NCBI GenBank assembly: GCA_937952995.1
Contig: CALFYB010000492.1
Location: 1-6,750 of the forward strand
Length of the DNA: 6,750 bases
Reading direction: 5' to 3'
Source: an uncultured Caulobacteraceae bacterium
Lineage (GTDB): Bacteria > Pseudomonadota > Alphaproteobacteria > Caulobacterales > Caulobacteraceae
Shown here: positions 1 to 6,621 of the stretch, piece after piece
How the letters are laid out: the number at the start of each line of letters is the position of its first letter
How positions within the stretch are numbered: the stretch's first letter is position 1
The notes under the pieces: model-generated
What the model was told of the DNA's origin: nothing
Databases searched by the model: none
The model's input: the letters and a program-made list of their open reading frames with translations, nothing else
Made by a program: the position numbers and the translations under genes

Positions 1-34
1 CCCCACATCCCGCCTTCGCGGGGATCGCGGCGGA

Positions 35-138
35 GGGTGAGGGGATGTTGCCCTGGGTTGCTTCGGCGCGATGAGCCTCGCAATGACGCGAGCGGATGCA
101 TCCCCCTCACCCAACCCCCTCCCCCAACGGGGCGAGGG
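35..138. repeat. Composite of intergenic palindromic repeat remnants
   Basis: This non-coding end of the window contains nested inverted repeats. The arm GGGTGAGGGGATG at 35-47 is matched in inverse by 99-112 (CATCCCCCTCACCC, one extra C). Between the arms, 58-87 contains TTGCTTCGG and CCTCGCAATGACG, which resemble words of a palindromic intergenic element that I recall as common in alphaproteobacterial genomes. A second hairpin lies at 117-138: CCCTC plus CCCC pairs with GGGG plus GAGGG around an AAC loop, with one bulged C. A smaller hairpin sits at 7-25 (ATCCCGC against GCGGGGAT). The pairings are seen directly; membership in a dispersed repeat family is recalled, not searched. I see no gene in 1-181. 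Confidence 0.5.
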
Positions 139-146
139 CTAAGACT

Positions 147-173
147 AGAAAACCCTCTTCCCGTGGAAGAGGG
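147..173 (-). terminator. Intrinsic terminator of the CNT-GST unit
   Basis: Read on the minus strand, a perfect 9-bp stem (CCCTCTTCC / GGAAGAGGG; plus-strand arms 153-161 and 165-173) with a 3-nt loop is followed at once by TTTTCTA. It starts 8 nt past the TAG stop of the glutathione S-transferase gene, where a Rho-independent terminator for that transcript is expected. The T tract is short (four Ts), so efficiency is uncertain. The same hairpin may also belong to the neighbouring palindromic repeat family. Confidence 0.7.
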
Positions 174-181
174 CCTTGGTT

Positions 182-799
182 CTACACCCCGGCCTTGGCC
201 GCAGGACGGGCCATCATGGCCTCATACCAGCGGGTCAGATGGGTCAGTTCAGCCGGAACGGTGAACTTGATCATGCGCGCAAAATCAATCGCAGCGGCGG
301 CAACCACATCGGCTATGGTCACGCGGTCGCCAGCCAAGAACTCGGTCTTGGCCAGTTGGCGGTCAAAGACCTTCATGGCCCGTCCTGCTGCGGCCATATT
401 GGTTTCAGCTATGGCGGGGATCTGAGTGTCGAGGGCCGCAAGCGCCGGATGGGTGTGACGCACCGACAGCATCAGGGGCGTGGCCAGCAGGTTCTCCGCG
501 CGGCGGGTCCACATCTCAATGACCGCCGTCTCGCGCGCATCGCGTCCGAGCATGTTAGGTTCGGGATAGACCGTCTCTAGATAGCGAGCGATGGCGACGG
601 ACTCGGTGATGGCGGTGCCGTCGTCGAACTCTAGCGCCGGAACATTGGGCAGGCCGCACTTGGCCAGATATTCGGCGGTCTTGTGCTCGCCTTTGAACAC
701 ATCGACCATCACGACCTCGACGTCGGTGATGTTCTTTTCAGCCATCACCCAGCGCACGCGGCGAGGGTTTGGGGCTCGGAAACTGTCATAGAGCTTCAT
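182..799 (-). CDS. Glutathione S-transferase family protein
   Basis: A 205-residue cytosolic protein of the usual length for a bacterial glutathione S-transferase, a family that conjugates or reduces electrophiles with glutathione. The N-terminal thioredoxin-like domain (about residues 1-80) has the opening MKLYDSFRAPNPRRVRWV, the cis-proline segment NVPAL (52-56, P54) and the glutathione-binding pair E66-S67 in AITESVAIARYLE. The helical C-terminal domain (about 90-200) has FLAGDRVTIADV, with the conserved T161-x-x-D164 N-capping box. S6 is a possible catalytic serine, but this cannot be settled by eye. The start ATG at 799 has GAGGA six bases upstream. The gene lies 21 nt behind the nucleoside transporter on the same strand, so co-transcription is likely, and a hairpin terminator follows. 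The substrate and the reason for pairing with a transporter are unknown. Confidence 0.92.
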   Translation of the reverse strand: MKLYDSFRAPNPRRVRWVMAEKNITDVEVVMVDVFKGEHKTAEYLAKCGLPNVPALEFDDGTAITESVAIARYLETVYPEPNMLGRDARETAVIEMWTRRAENLLATPLMLSVRHTHPALAALDTQIPAIAETNMAAAGRAMKVFDRQLAKTEFLAGDRVTIADVVAAAAIDFARMIKFTVPAELTHLTRWYEAMMARPAAKAGV

Positions 800-820
800 G
801 GGATTTCCTCGATCTTTTCT

Positions 821-2098
821 TTAGAGTCCAAACAGTTCGCGGGGCAAAAGCCCAACAATGGCGGCGGTCATGCAGGTGGCGAGGAACCCGGCCAACAGGG
901 CCTTCCACACCAATCCAATAATCTCGGTCCGTCGCTCGGGCATCAGGACGCCCATACCGGAAACCGTAATGCCGACCGAGCCGATGTTGGCAAAGCCGCA
1001 CAGGGCATAGGTCATGATCATCCGGCTGCGCTCGCTCATCTCGCCAACGGGGATCTTGCCCAGATCGATGAAGGCGATAAACTCGGTTAGCATCAGCTTG
1101 ACGCCCAACAGATAGCCGCCCTTGGCCGCGTCCGCCCACTCGATCCCCAGCGCCCAGGCCAGAGGCGAGAAGATCACCCCCAGCATCCGCTCGAGCGTCA
1201 CCGGCTGACCGTCCCAAAGCGGCAGGACGCCCAGCACATTGTTGGCTATGGCCACCAAGGCCACAAAGACGATCAAGATCGCCGAGATGTTCAGGACCAC
1301 CTGCAGACCGTCAGCCACGCCCTTGCTGATCGCGTCGATGGAGCTGTCATAGAGCAGGTCTGACGAATAGTCGGCATAGGCCCCGCCCTCGCCGGGCTTT
1401 TCAGGGATCATGATCCGCGCCAACAGCACGCCCGCTGGTGCCGAAACAATCGAGGCCACGAGCACGTGGGCGGCGGCATTGGGCAAGGTCGCCTTCAAGA
1501 TCATGGCATAGGCCACCATCGTCGACCCGGCGACGGTCGCGAGCCCGACGACCATCATCATGAACAGCTCGGAGCGCGACAGCTTGTCCAGATAGCCCTT
1601 GATGATGATCGGGGTCTCGACCATACCCAGAAAGATATTGGCGGCTGTCGCCAAGGCTGAAGCCCCACCGAGCCCCATGGTCTTTTGAAAAAGATAACCA
1701 AAGCCGCGGGTGATCCAACGCAGGATCTTCCAGTGCCAAAGCAGCGCAGAAAGGGCCGAAATGACCAGGATCAGCGGCAGGACTTGAAAGGCGAAGACGA
1801 ACAGCGAAGAGGGGTTGGCGACCGAATAGGGCTGCGCGCCACCGCCCAGATAGCCGAACACGAACTGCGTGCCCTGCGCCGTCGCAGACGATAGGCCATC
1901 GACCGCATCATTGATCCCACTGACCACGGCCCGCGCTTGGGGCACGCCAAACATCAAGGCGACCAATCCGACCTGCACACCGATAGCGCCAAGGGCTAAG
2001 CGCCAAGGAAACCGTTTGCGATCCTCAGATAGGGCCCAGCAGAGCAGAAGCGTCAGACTAAGGCCAACAAGGCTCTGAGCGTTTTCCCACCGAAACAT
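821..2098 (-). CDS. Concentrative nucleoside transporter (CNT/NupC family)
   Basis: A 425-residue, very hydrophobic inner-membrane protein of normal length for bacterial CNT transporters, which import nucleosides with Na+ or H+. Family landmarks: the short N-terminal helices (8-25, 33-50); the core motif NIFLGMVETPIIIKGYL (154-170), equivalent to the GQTEAP loop of typical members; LMLTEFIAF (335-343) with E339; and GFANIGSVGI (368-377), matching the usual GFANFSSIG signature. At the nucleobase-contact loop the usual Q-T is M159-V160 while E161 and P163 are kept, so base specificity may differ from well-studied transporters. I chose the ATG at 2098, which has GGGAGA just upstream; an in-frame ATG at 2143 would add 15 polar residues (GAPPRREKS) unlike the family. 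The GST gene follows after 21 nt. The family is certain; the substrate is inferred. Confidence 0.92.
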   Translation of the reverse strand: MFRWENAQSLVGLSLTLLLCWALSEDRKRFPWRLALGAIGVQVGLVALMFGVPQARAVVSGINDAVDGLSSATAQGTQFVFGYLGGGAQPYSVANPSSLFVFAFQVLPLILVISALSALLWHWKILRWITRGFGYLFQKTMGLGGASALATAANIFLGMVETPIIIKGYLDKLSRSELFMMMVVGLATVAGSTMVAYAMILKATLPNAAAHVLVASIVSAPAGVLLARIMIPEKPGEGGAYADYSSDLLYDSSIDAISKGVADGLQVVLNISAILIVFVALVAIANNVLGVLPLWDGQPVTLERMLGVIFSPLAWALGIEWADAAKGGYLLGVKLMLTEFIAFIDLGKIPVGEMSERSRMIMTYALCGFANIGSVGITVSGMGVLMPERRTEIIGLVWKALLAGFLATCMTAAIVGLLPRELFGL

Positions 2099-2362
2099 CG
2101 ACTTCTCCCGGCGCGGCGGCGCCCCCTGCGCCGGTCCGTCCACGCCCTATCAACCATTGCAGCGCCCCTCGGCGCAAGCCGAAGTCGATCTGGCCGTTGC
2201 ATTTCCATCACGCCATCGCAGACCAAAGCCGCCAAAGCCCTTTGTTACCTCGATTTAACTTGGATGTGGCGGTCGTTACGGCGATCCTAAAGATACTTAA
2301 GGGCGCGTTTGTGAACCGCTCTCCCCAAAATAACCATTGCTCCCCTGAAGGGTTATCTACCC
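2099..2362. promoter_or_regulatory. Divergent intergenic region (CNT unit and ABC exporter operon)
   Basis: This 264-nt gap between two divergent transcription units must hold the promoters of both. It is locally A/T-richer around 2235-2360. I could not identify a convincing -35/-10 pair on either strand. Visible structure is an inverted repeat ATAACC (2330-2335) / GGTTAT (2351-2356) that encloses the smaller CCCT-GA-AGGG (2343-2352), which overlaps the permease ribosome binding site (GAAGGG, 2347-2352). No RNA gene or credible small ORF was seen. Confidence 0.45.
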
Positions 2363-3514
2363 ATGTCGTTGGCTCTCGCCACGCTGATCTATGAATGGCG
2401 CCGCTATCTGGCCGCCGTCGTCGCCCTAGCCTTTTCTGGACTATTGGTCCTGGCTCAGGTCGGCATGTTCATGGGCATTGGCAAGGCCTTTACCGCCACC
2501 ATCGACCGCTCGCCTGCGGACATTATGATCCTGCCCGCGAAGGCCGAAAGCCTGATGAATACCGGGGGCCTGCCCCGCCGCGTCATGCCGCTGATGTATA
2601 TGAACCCCGAAGTCATTCAGGTCGCTGATCTGGACGGCGACGGAGCCATGTGGGGCAATGTTGATCAGGATGGCACCGCCAAAAAGGGCGACAAGCGAAA
2701 GCGCGAATGGGTTCAGATCATGTCCATCGATCCGCGCGCCGGTGCCGTCACCATGCCCACCGACTACACCGATGCAACCCGGATCGCCCTGACCGAACCC
2801 TATGCCATTGCCTTGGACCAGTCCGCCCTGAAACGCCTCGGCGTCAAGCTCGGCGATAAGGCGACGCTCAATGGCAAGACCGTCAAGGTCAAGGCGATCA
2901 TCACCGGCTACCCCAACATGATGCAGCCGCAAATCATCATGTCTCGCGACACCTTGCGCCTGCTCGGCATGGCCAACGGCTCGCGCCGCGTCGGCCCCTT
3001 GATGGTCAAGATCGCTGACCCAGACAAGGCCGAACAGGTTCGAGACCAGATGAACGCCATCGCCAAAGGGCAGTTTCGCGCCTGGACACGGGCAGAGTTG
3101 GCCAAGGCCAATGAAGGCTCCATGATGAAGGAAAGCATCATCGGCATCATGCTGGGCTTTTCGATGTTTCTGGGCCTGCTGATCGGGGTCGGAATCACGT
3201 CCCAGACCCTGCGCGGTGCCATCTTGGCCAATATCAAGGAGTTTGCCTCCCTGCGCGCCCTCGGCGTCTCGATGGGGTCCTTGCGCTGGATCGTGCTCGA
3301 ATTGAGCTTTTGGGTCGGGGTCGCGGGCCTGATCGCCACCGCAGTCCTTGTCACCTTGGTCGCTCTGCTGGCCACGGCCGGCGGCGTACCCATGGCCTTC
3401 ACGGCTGGATTGGTCGGTATGACGGCGCTGTTCCTGCTTCTAATCGCCATGCTGTCTGGCCTTATGGCCCTCGGCATCCTGAAAAAGAGCCAACCTGCGG
3501 ATCTGCTGCGATGA
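2363..3514 (+). CDS. ABC transporter permease, FtsX/DevC-like
   Basis: A 383-residue inner-membrane permease of the FtsX/MacB superfamily, closest in layout to DevC, the membrane subunit of DevBCA exporters. One N-terminal membrane helix (about 17-40) is followed by a roughly 215-residue periplasmic domain, then three membrane helices (about 258-278, 310-338, 347-372) and a short cytoplasmic tail ending KKSQPADLLR. The conserved stretch EFASLRALGVS (293-303) between helices 2 and 3 is the usual coupling segment that contacts the ATPase. The start ATG has GAAGGG ten bases upstream, within a small inverted repeat. The stop overlaps the ATPase start as ATGA, giving translational coupling. With the following two genes it forms a tripartite exporter. 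Known DevBCA systems export glycolipids in cyanobacteria; the cargo here is unknown. Confidence 0.88.
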   Translation: MSLALATLIYEWRRYLAAVVALAFSGLLVLAQVGMFMGIGKAFTATIDRSPADIMILPAKAESLMNTGGLPRRVMPLMYMNPEVIQVADLDGDGAMWGNVDQDGTAKKGDKRKREWVQIMSIDPRAGAVTMPTDYTDATRIALTEPYAIALDQSALKRLGVKLGDKATLNGKTVKVKAIITGYPNMMQPQIIMSRDTLRLLGMANGSRRVGPLMVKIADPDKAEQVRDQMNAIAKGQFRAWTRAELAKANEGSMMKESIIGIMLGFSMFLGLLIGVGITSQTLRGAILANIKEFASLRALGVSMGSLRWIVLELSFWVGVAGLIATAVLVTLVALLATAGGVPMAFTAGLVGMTALFLLLIAMLSGLMALGILKKSQPADLLR

Positions 3515-4272
3515 GCGCGAACCCGATCAATAGCCATGCGGGCACCAAGGCCATCGAAGCCAAGGGTCTGACCAAGAGCTTCAAAACCGGTCGCAGCCAT
3601 ATTCAGGTGCTGAAGTCGGTTGATTTCGACGCCCTGCACGGCGACCTGACCATGGTTATGGGCCCCTCAGGCTCGGGCAAGTCGACCCTTATCGCGGCGC
3701 TGTCGGGCCTTTTGCGCCCCGATGATGGCCATGTCACGGCTATGGGCGAGGACCTCTGGTCACAGTCGGACACGCGGATCGACCGATTCCGGCTGGATCA
3801 CTGCGGCTTTATCTTTCAGGGCTTCAATCTCTTTGCCGCCCTCACCGCCGTGCAGCAGGTCACCACCGTTCTGAAATATAAGGGCTTTACCCCCTCGCAG
3901 GCCCACGCCATCGCGACCGAAGCCCTGACCGAGGTGGGCCTCGCCGCGCGGCTCAATCAGCGTCCGGCCGAACTGTCAGGCGGCGAAAAGCAGCGCGTGG
4001 CCATCGCCCGGGCCTTGGCCAAACAGCCTCAACTTCTGTTCGCCGATGAACCGACCTCAGCCCTTGACGGCGAGAACGGTCAGGTGGTGATCCGCCTATT
4101 GCAAAGGGCGGCTAAGGTTCATGGGGCTGCGGTCATCTGCGTGACCCACGACCCGCGCCTTGAGGCCTATGCCGACCGCGTCATCCATATTGAAGACGGC
4201 CGCATCCTTGATGATGTCCGCCGCACACCGGCGTCGCCTATCGACGCCTCTACTGCCTTTGCTGGAGCCTAG
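3511..4272 (+). CDS. ABC transporter ATP-binding protein, DevA/LolD/MacB-like
   Basis: A 253-residue cytoplasmic ATPase with a complete set of motifs: Walker A GPSGSGKST (51-59), Q-loop FIFQGFNL (Q103), signature LSGGEKQRVAIARA (155-168), Walker B LLFADE (175-180), D-loop SALD (183-186) and switch histidine H213 in CVTHDPR. The Q-loop context and the ADEPTSALD string are typical of the LolD/MacB/DevA group that energises FtsX-type permeases by mechanotransmission. I chose the ATG at 3511 because it overlaps the permease stop by four bases (ATGA) and gives the normal family length; an in-frame upstream start at 3310 lies deep inside the permease gene and adds 67 residues with no family match. 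The last ~20 residues are a variable tail. The membrane fusion protein gene begins 6 nt after the stop. Confidence 0.95.
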   Translation: MSANPINSHAGTKAIEAKGLTKSFKTGRSHIQVLKSVDFDALHGDLTMVMGPSGSGKSTLIAALSGLLRPDDGHVTAMGEDLWSQSDTRIDRFRLDHCGFIFQGFNLFAALTAVQQVTTVLKYKGFTPSQAHAIATEALTEVGLAARLNQRPAELSGGEKQRVAIARALAKQPQLLFADEPTSALDGENGQVVIRLLQRAAKVHGAAVICVTHDPRLEAYADRVIHIEDGRILDDVRRTPASPIDASTAFAGA

Positions 4273-4278
4273 ATTCTG

Positions 4279-5283
4279 ATGCTGCGTCTTGTTCGTCGTC
4301 CCGTCTTTTGGCTGATCGTTCTGGGTGTTGTCGCCCTAGGATCCACAGGCATTTTCCTCGGCCATCAGGCCAAGACCAAAAAGGCCGCTGCAGCTGCTGC
4401 CGCAGCCAAGGCACCTGAAAGCCCGTTCGCTGCCATCGCCAACGGTAAGGCCGATGTCGAGGGCGGCATCATTGCCGTCGCAGCGCGCCGAGGCGGCATC
4501 ATCCGCGAGGTTCTGGTCCAAGAGGGCGATAATGTCGTCAAGGATCAGGTCCTCGCCCGGCAAGAAAATGACGAGGCCCGCCTCGCTGCCGACCGCGCCA
4601 ATGCCGAGGTGGCTCAAGCCCGTGCCCAGATCAACGCCACCGATGTTCAACTGTCCGCCGCTCGGCGAGAGCTAGACCGTCTGTCTGCACTGGCAGGCTC
4701 GAACTTCGTTGCTGCGCAGCGGATCGATCAGGCCCGCGACGCGGTGCGGACCGCTGAGGCCAATCTGGGCGCGCAAAGGGCAATGGTCGGAACCGCCGTC
4801 GCGCGAAAGAACGAGGCCGACTATAACCTCGAAATGACTATCATTCGGGCTCCGGCCGATGGCCGCATCGTTCGGCGCTATGCCAATCCAGGCTCTGGGG
4901 CCTCGACCTTGAACGTCTCGAACCTGTTTGACCTCGAGCCCAACAATGCCCGCATTGTGCGTGCCGAGATTGCTGAGAGTGCTCTGCCCGCCGTGCAGAT
5001 CGGCCAGGCCGTTGAAATCTCGCCTGAGGCCGACGATACCAAGATCTATGTCGGCAAGGTTCTGCGCCGGGCTGCCGTGTTTGGCGCGCGCAAGCTGCAG
5101 TCGGACGACCCCTCCGAACGGACCGATGAGCGCGTTGTTGAGGTGGTGGTCACCGCTGACGGCGTTCCCCTGCTGATCGGCCAGCGGGTTCTGGTCAAGT
5201 TCATGAAGGCGGGTCATGTGGCCGGAGAGCGCCGTGCGGTAGCCAAATCCGCCGATGGCAAGGCCGATAAGAGCGCTCACTAA
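4279..5283 (+). CDS. HlyD/DevB-like membrane fusion (periplasmic adaptor) protein
   Basis: A 334-residue adaptor that would link the inner-membrane ABC pair to an outer-membrane channel. It has a short basic start, a membrane anchor (about 9-28), an Ala/Lys-rich linker with eight consecutive alanines (36-43), the first half of the biotinyl-lipoyl domain (about 60-95, GGIIREVLVQEGDNVVKDQV), an alpha-helical coiled-coil hairpin rich in Ala, Arg and Glu (about 97-185), the second lipoyl half (IIRAPADGRIVRR, 188-200) and a beta-barrel region (about 205-310). The coiled coil is short, as in DevB-type adaptors. Spacing of 6 nt from the ATPase stop, with GGAG inside the end of that gene, indicates translational coupling. 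It is last in the operon and no TolC-like channel gene follows, so a channel encoded elsewhere is presumed. No cysteine of a lipobox is seen. Confidence 0.9.
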   Translation: MLRLVRRPVFWLIVLGVVALGSTGIFLGHQAKTKKAAAAAAAAKAPESPFAAIANGKADVEGGIIAVAARRGGIIREVLVQEGDNVVKDQVLARQENDEARLAADRANAEVAQARAQINATDVQLSAARRELDRLSALAGSNFVAAQRIDQARDAVRTAEANLGAQRAMVGTAVARKNEADYNLEMTIIRAPADGRIVRRYANPGSGASTLNVSNLFDLEPNNARIVRAEIAESALPAVQIGQAVEISPEADDTKIYVGKVLRRAAVFGARKLQSDDPSERTDERVVEVVVTADGVPLLIGQRVLVKFMKAGHVAGERRAVAKSADGKADKSAH

Positions 5284-5315
5284 CCGCGTTACAGTGTCCA
5301 ACTGCGCATGATCTC

Positions 5316-5347
5316 TTGACGTCAAAGCGACAGCGCACCACTACTCC
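5316..5347 (+). promoter_or_regulatory. Possible promoter or operator upstream of the SDR gene
   Basis: The 102-nt gap after the exporter operon contains TTGACGTCAA (5316-5325), a perfect 10-bp palindrome whose left half matches the TTGACG form of the alphaproteobacterial -35 element. A -10 box is only weakly suggested by ACTACTCC (5340-5347). The palindrome could instead be a regulator site. It suggests that the SDR gene has its own promoter rather than relying on read-through. Confidence 0.3.
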
Positions 5348-5385
5348 GCGCCAGTTTAACGCATTTGAACCCTTGGGAGATGCAC

Positions 5386-6609
5386 ATGTCTGACATCCGT
5401 TTCGACGGCAAGGTTGCCATTGTCACTGGCGCGGGCGGCGGCCTTGGCCGTCAACACGCTCTTGAGCTCGCCCGTCGCGGTGCCAAGGTCGTGGTCAACG
5501 ACCTCGGTGGTTCCATGGATGGCACCGGTGGCAATAGCGCCGCTGCCGAAGCCGTGGTCGCTGAGATTAAGGCCGCTGGCGGCGAAGCCATCGCCAATGG
5601 CGCATCGGTCACTGATGACGCTGGTGTCGCCAATCTGGTCAAGCAGACCATGGACGCCTATGGCCGCATCGACATCCTGATCGCCAATGCCGGCATCCTG
5701 CGTGACAAGTCCTTCTCCAAGATGGAACTGTCCGACTTCGAAGCCGTCATGCAGGTCCACGTCTGGGGTACCTTCAAGCCGATCAAGGCCGTCTGGGAAA
5801 TCATGAAGACCCAGAACTATGGCCGCATCGTTGTCACCACCTCGTCGTCGGGCATGTATGGCAACTTCGGTCAGGCCAACTATGGCGCAGCCAAGATGGC
5901 GGTGCTCGGCCTGATGGGCCCGCGCTCGCGCGAACTGCTGCAGCGCTTGAGCGACGCCGATTTCTCGAACGAAGCTTTCCCTTTCGGCACCTCACAGGTG
6001 ATTGACCTGGGCTACGCCCGCGTGCGCGCCAGCCGCATTACCTATGTCGGCGAGTTGGGTTGGGAGCTGTATGTGCCGGTTGAATGCGCACCCGGCGTGT
6101 TTGACGCCCTGATGCGCGAAGGCGAACCCTTGGGCCTGCGCCTGGCGGGCTACCACGCGCTCAACTCGCTGCGCATGGAAAAAGGCTACCGCCACTGGGG
6201 CCACGACATCAGCGACGAAGACACGCCGCTGCAAGCCGGCCTGGGCTTTGCCGTGTACTTTAAAAAGCCCGGCGGCTTTTTGGGGCGCGAGGCGCTCATG
6301 AAGCAAAAAGAGGCCGGTGTCACCCGCAAACTCCTGCAGTTTGCGCTGCACGACGCCAGCGCCCTGCTCTACCACAACGAACCGGTTTGGCGTAATGGCG
6401 AAATCGTCGGCCATATCACTTCGGGAATGTTCGGGCACGCCATCGGCAAGTCCATCGGTATGGGTTATGTTGAAAATCATCATGGCTTGGTCGACAAGGC
6501 CTTTGTTATGGATGGAACATACGAAATTGAAGTTGCGGGCGAGCGGTTTGCGGCAGATGCGCAACTCGATCCGTTTTATGATCCAAAGAGTGAACGCGTA
6601 AAGGCATAA
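5386..6609 (+). CDS. Chimeric ORF: truncated SDR joined to C-terminal part of a dimethylglycine/sarcosine dehydrogenase-like protein
   Basis: The 407-residue frame combines two unrelated families. Residues 1-177 are the front of a short-chain dehydrogenase of the MFE-2/17-beta-HSD4-like type: NAD(P)-binding TGAGGGLG (14-21), VNDLGG, IANAG, catalytic S153 and Y166-x-x-x-K170. The rest of the SDR fold, normally about 100 more residues, is missing. Residues 178-407 are the end of a DMGDH/SARDH-type flavoprotein: GPRSRELLQ, GELGWELYVP, RMEKGYRHWG, PLQAGLGFAV and TSGMFGHAIGKSIGMGYV are hallmarks of its GcvT-like folate domain and C-terminal barrel; the FAD domain is absent. Neither half would be a whole enzyme. 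The start ATG at 5386 has GGGAG six bases upstream; ATG 5380 and TTG 5365 are too close to it or upstream of it. I infer an assembly chimera. An MttB-like gene follows after 12 nt. Confidence 0.85.
   Translation: MSDIRFDGKVAIVTGAGGGLGRQHALELARRGAKVVVNDLGGSMDGTGGNSAAAEAVVAEIKAAGGEAIANGASVTDDAGVANLVKQTMDAYGRIDILIANAGILRDKSFSKMELSDFEAVMQVHVWGTFKPIKAVWEIMKTQNYGRIVVTTSSSGMYGNFGQANYGAAKMAVLGLMGPRSRELLQRLSDADFSNEAFPFGTSQVIDLGYARVRASRITYVGELGWELYVPVECAPGVFDALMREGEPLGLRLAGYHALNSLRMEKGYRHWGHDISDEDTPLQAGLGFAVYFKKPGGFLGREALMKQKEAGVTRKLLQFALHDASALLYHNEPVWRNGEIVGHITSGMFGHAIGKSIGMGYVENHHGLVDKAFVMDGTYEIEVAGERFAADAQLDPFYDPKSERVKA
5899..5931. other. Junction between SDR and dehydrogenase sequence
   Basis: SDR similarity stops at the codons for AVLGLM (5899-5916), which directly follow YGAAKM, and dehydrogenase similarity starts with GPRSRELLQ (from 5917). 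AVLGLM is plausible in both families: SDRs often have YGAAKMAVLGLM followed by a helix, and DMGDH-type proteins have a VLGxMGPxSR string. Lysine codons change as well: all ten in 5386-5916 are AAG, whereas four of six in 5917-6340 are AAA. A join inside such a short shared word keeps the frame open. Confidence 0.7.
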
Positions 6610-6621
6610 AGGAGAAAGAAC

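Noticed and set aside
1..173. CRISPR array or small RNA gene in the repeat-rich left end
   Set aside because: The repeats are inverted and irregular, not direct with regular spacers, and no promoter was visible.
786..1217. Minus-strand frame of 143 codons overlapping the CNT transporter
   Set aside because: It is an alternate frame within the transporter gene, which has clear CNT motifs across this region; the translation is Arg/Gly/Asp-rich with no domain.
2099..2143. Upstream ATG start for the CNT transporter at 2143
   Set aside because: The added 15 residues are polar and unlike the family, and the ATG at 2098 has a well-placed GGGAGA.
3310..3510. N-terminal extension of the ATPase from 3310
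   Set aside because: It would overlap 205 bases of the permease gene; the ATGA overlap at 3511 gives the normal length.
2908..3639. Minus-strand open frame of 243 codons
   Set aside because: It lies antisense to the permease and ATPase genes, which have full motifs; its translation has no recognisable domain and low-complexity Arg/Ala composition typical of high-GC shadow frames.
4672..5325. Minus-strand open frame of 217 codons
   Set aside because: Antisense to the membrane fusion protein, with no family motif.
5992..6564. Minus-strand open frame of 190 codons
   Set aside because: Antisense to the conserved GcvT-like domains, which explain the sequence.
5386..6609. A genuine novel SDR-GcvT fusion enzyme
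   Set aside because: Both domains are cut at points that break their folds, and codon use changes at the join; an artefact or a non-functional recombinant is simpler.
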